From Lytechinus pictus (Eukaryota; Echinodermata; Echinoidea; Temnopleuroida; Toxopneustidae), in NCBI RefSeq assembly GCF_037042905.1, contig NC_087251.1, forward strand, positions 45,277,873 through 45,341,872: a stretch of 64,000 nt of DNA, given 5' to 3'. The notes beneath the pieces were generated by a model. That model ran no database searches. It worked only from the letters and a program-made list of their open reading frames with translations, and was not told the origin of the DNA. Shown here piece after piece: positions 63,950-64,000 of this stretch. The position numbers and the translations under genes are program-made. The first letter of the stretch is position 1. Every line of letters begins with the position of its first letter.

Positions 63950-64000
63950 ATTTATGTCACCTTATAGGCTCCACACCAAAAAATTCGAATAACTTAAATC

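Overview
The window is from an animal nuclear genome: AT-rich, intron-rich and crowded with repeats. The gene content (a BRCC45 orthologue, a steryl-sulfatase-type arylsulfatase) and the repeats (tRNA-derived SINEs ending in an AGCGCTATATAA-like tail, foldback elements starting AAGG(A/T)CAAGTCCACCCC, G-run elements) suggest a marine deuterostome, most likely an echinoderm such as a sea urchin. The organism call is inference. No bacterial, organellar or CRISPR sequence was seen.

Layout. (1) 1-8.2 kb, plus strand: the 3' end of an unrecognised gene, an Arg/Ser/Tyr-rich exon at the window edge, a 7.2-kb intron, and a terminal exon carrying four copies of a PPVRAVQLG-type repeat. (2) 8.2-18 kb: no protein gene; one intact elongator tRNA-Met gene, a minisatellite, foldback elements and SINEs. 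(3) 18.07-35.56 kb, minus strand: BABAM2 (BRE/BRCC45). I could reconstruct all 11 coding exons with matching splice phases to a 382-residue protein (human 383). Its introns hold a LINE fragment, triplet-repeat arrays, a 163-bp tandem array, a 1.1-kb inverted repeat and two fragments copied from its own exons. (4) 35.6-40.3 kb: the space between two head-to-head genes, probably holding both promoters. (5) 40.33-45.38 kb, plus strand: a complete 5-exon, 602-residue sulfatase of the STS/ARSD/ARSL type, with every expected active-site residue. (6) 45.4-53.3 kb: non-coding with foldback elements. (7) 53.3-59.9 kb, plus strand: two tandem paralogous two-exon genes for small single-pass membrane proteins. 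The second has a cytoplasmic PPxY tail. The first stops at a TGA at the end of its membrane helix, although a PPSY tail is still readable downstream. (8) 60-64 kb: transposon remnants and AT-rich DNA.

The genes do not form a pathway. BABAM2 is a scaffold of the K63-specific deubiquitinase complexes BRISC and BRCA1-A, the sulfatase acts in the ER membrane/lumen, and the paired small proteins are probably endomembrane or surface proteins. The most unusual observations are: the TGA-interrupted paralogue whose TGA aligns with a cysteine of its neighbour; the exon 10 fragment inside BABAM2 whose differences from the real exon are mostly synonymous; the 470-bp-arm palindrome carrying a 7SL-like module; and the 163-bp array that repeats a DR1 nuclear-receptor-type motif.
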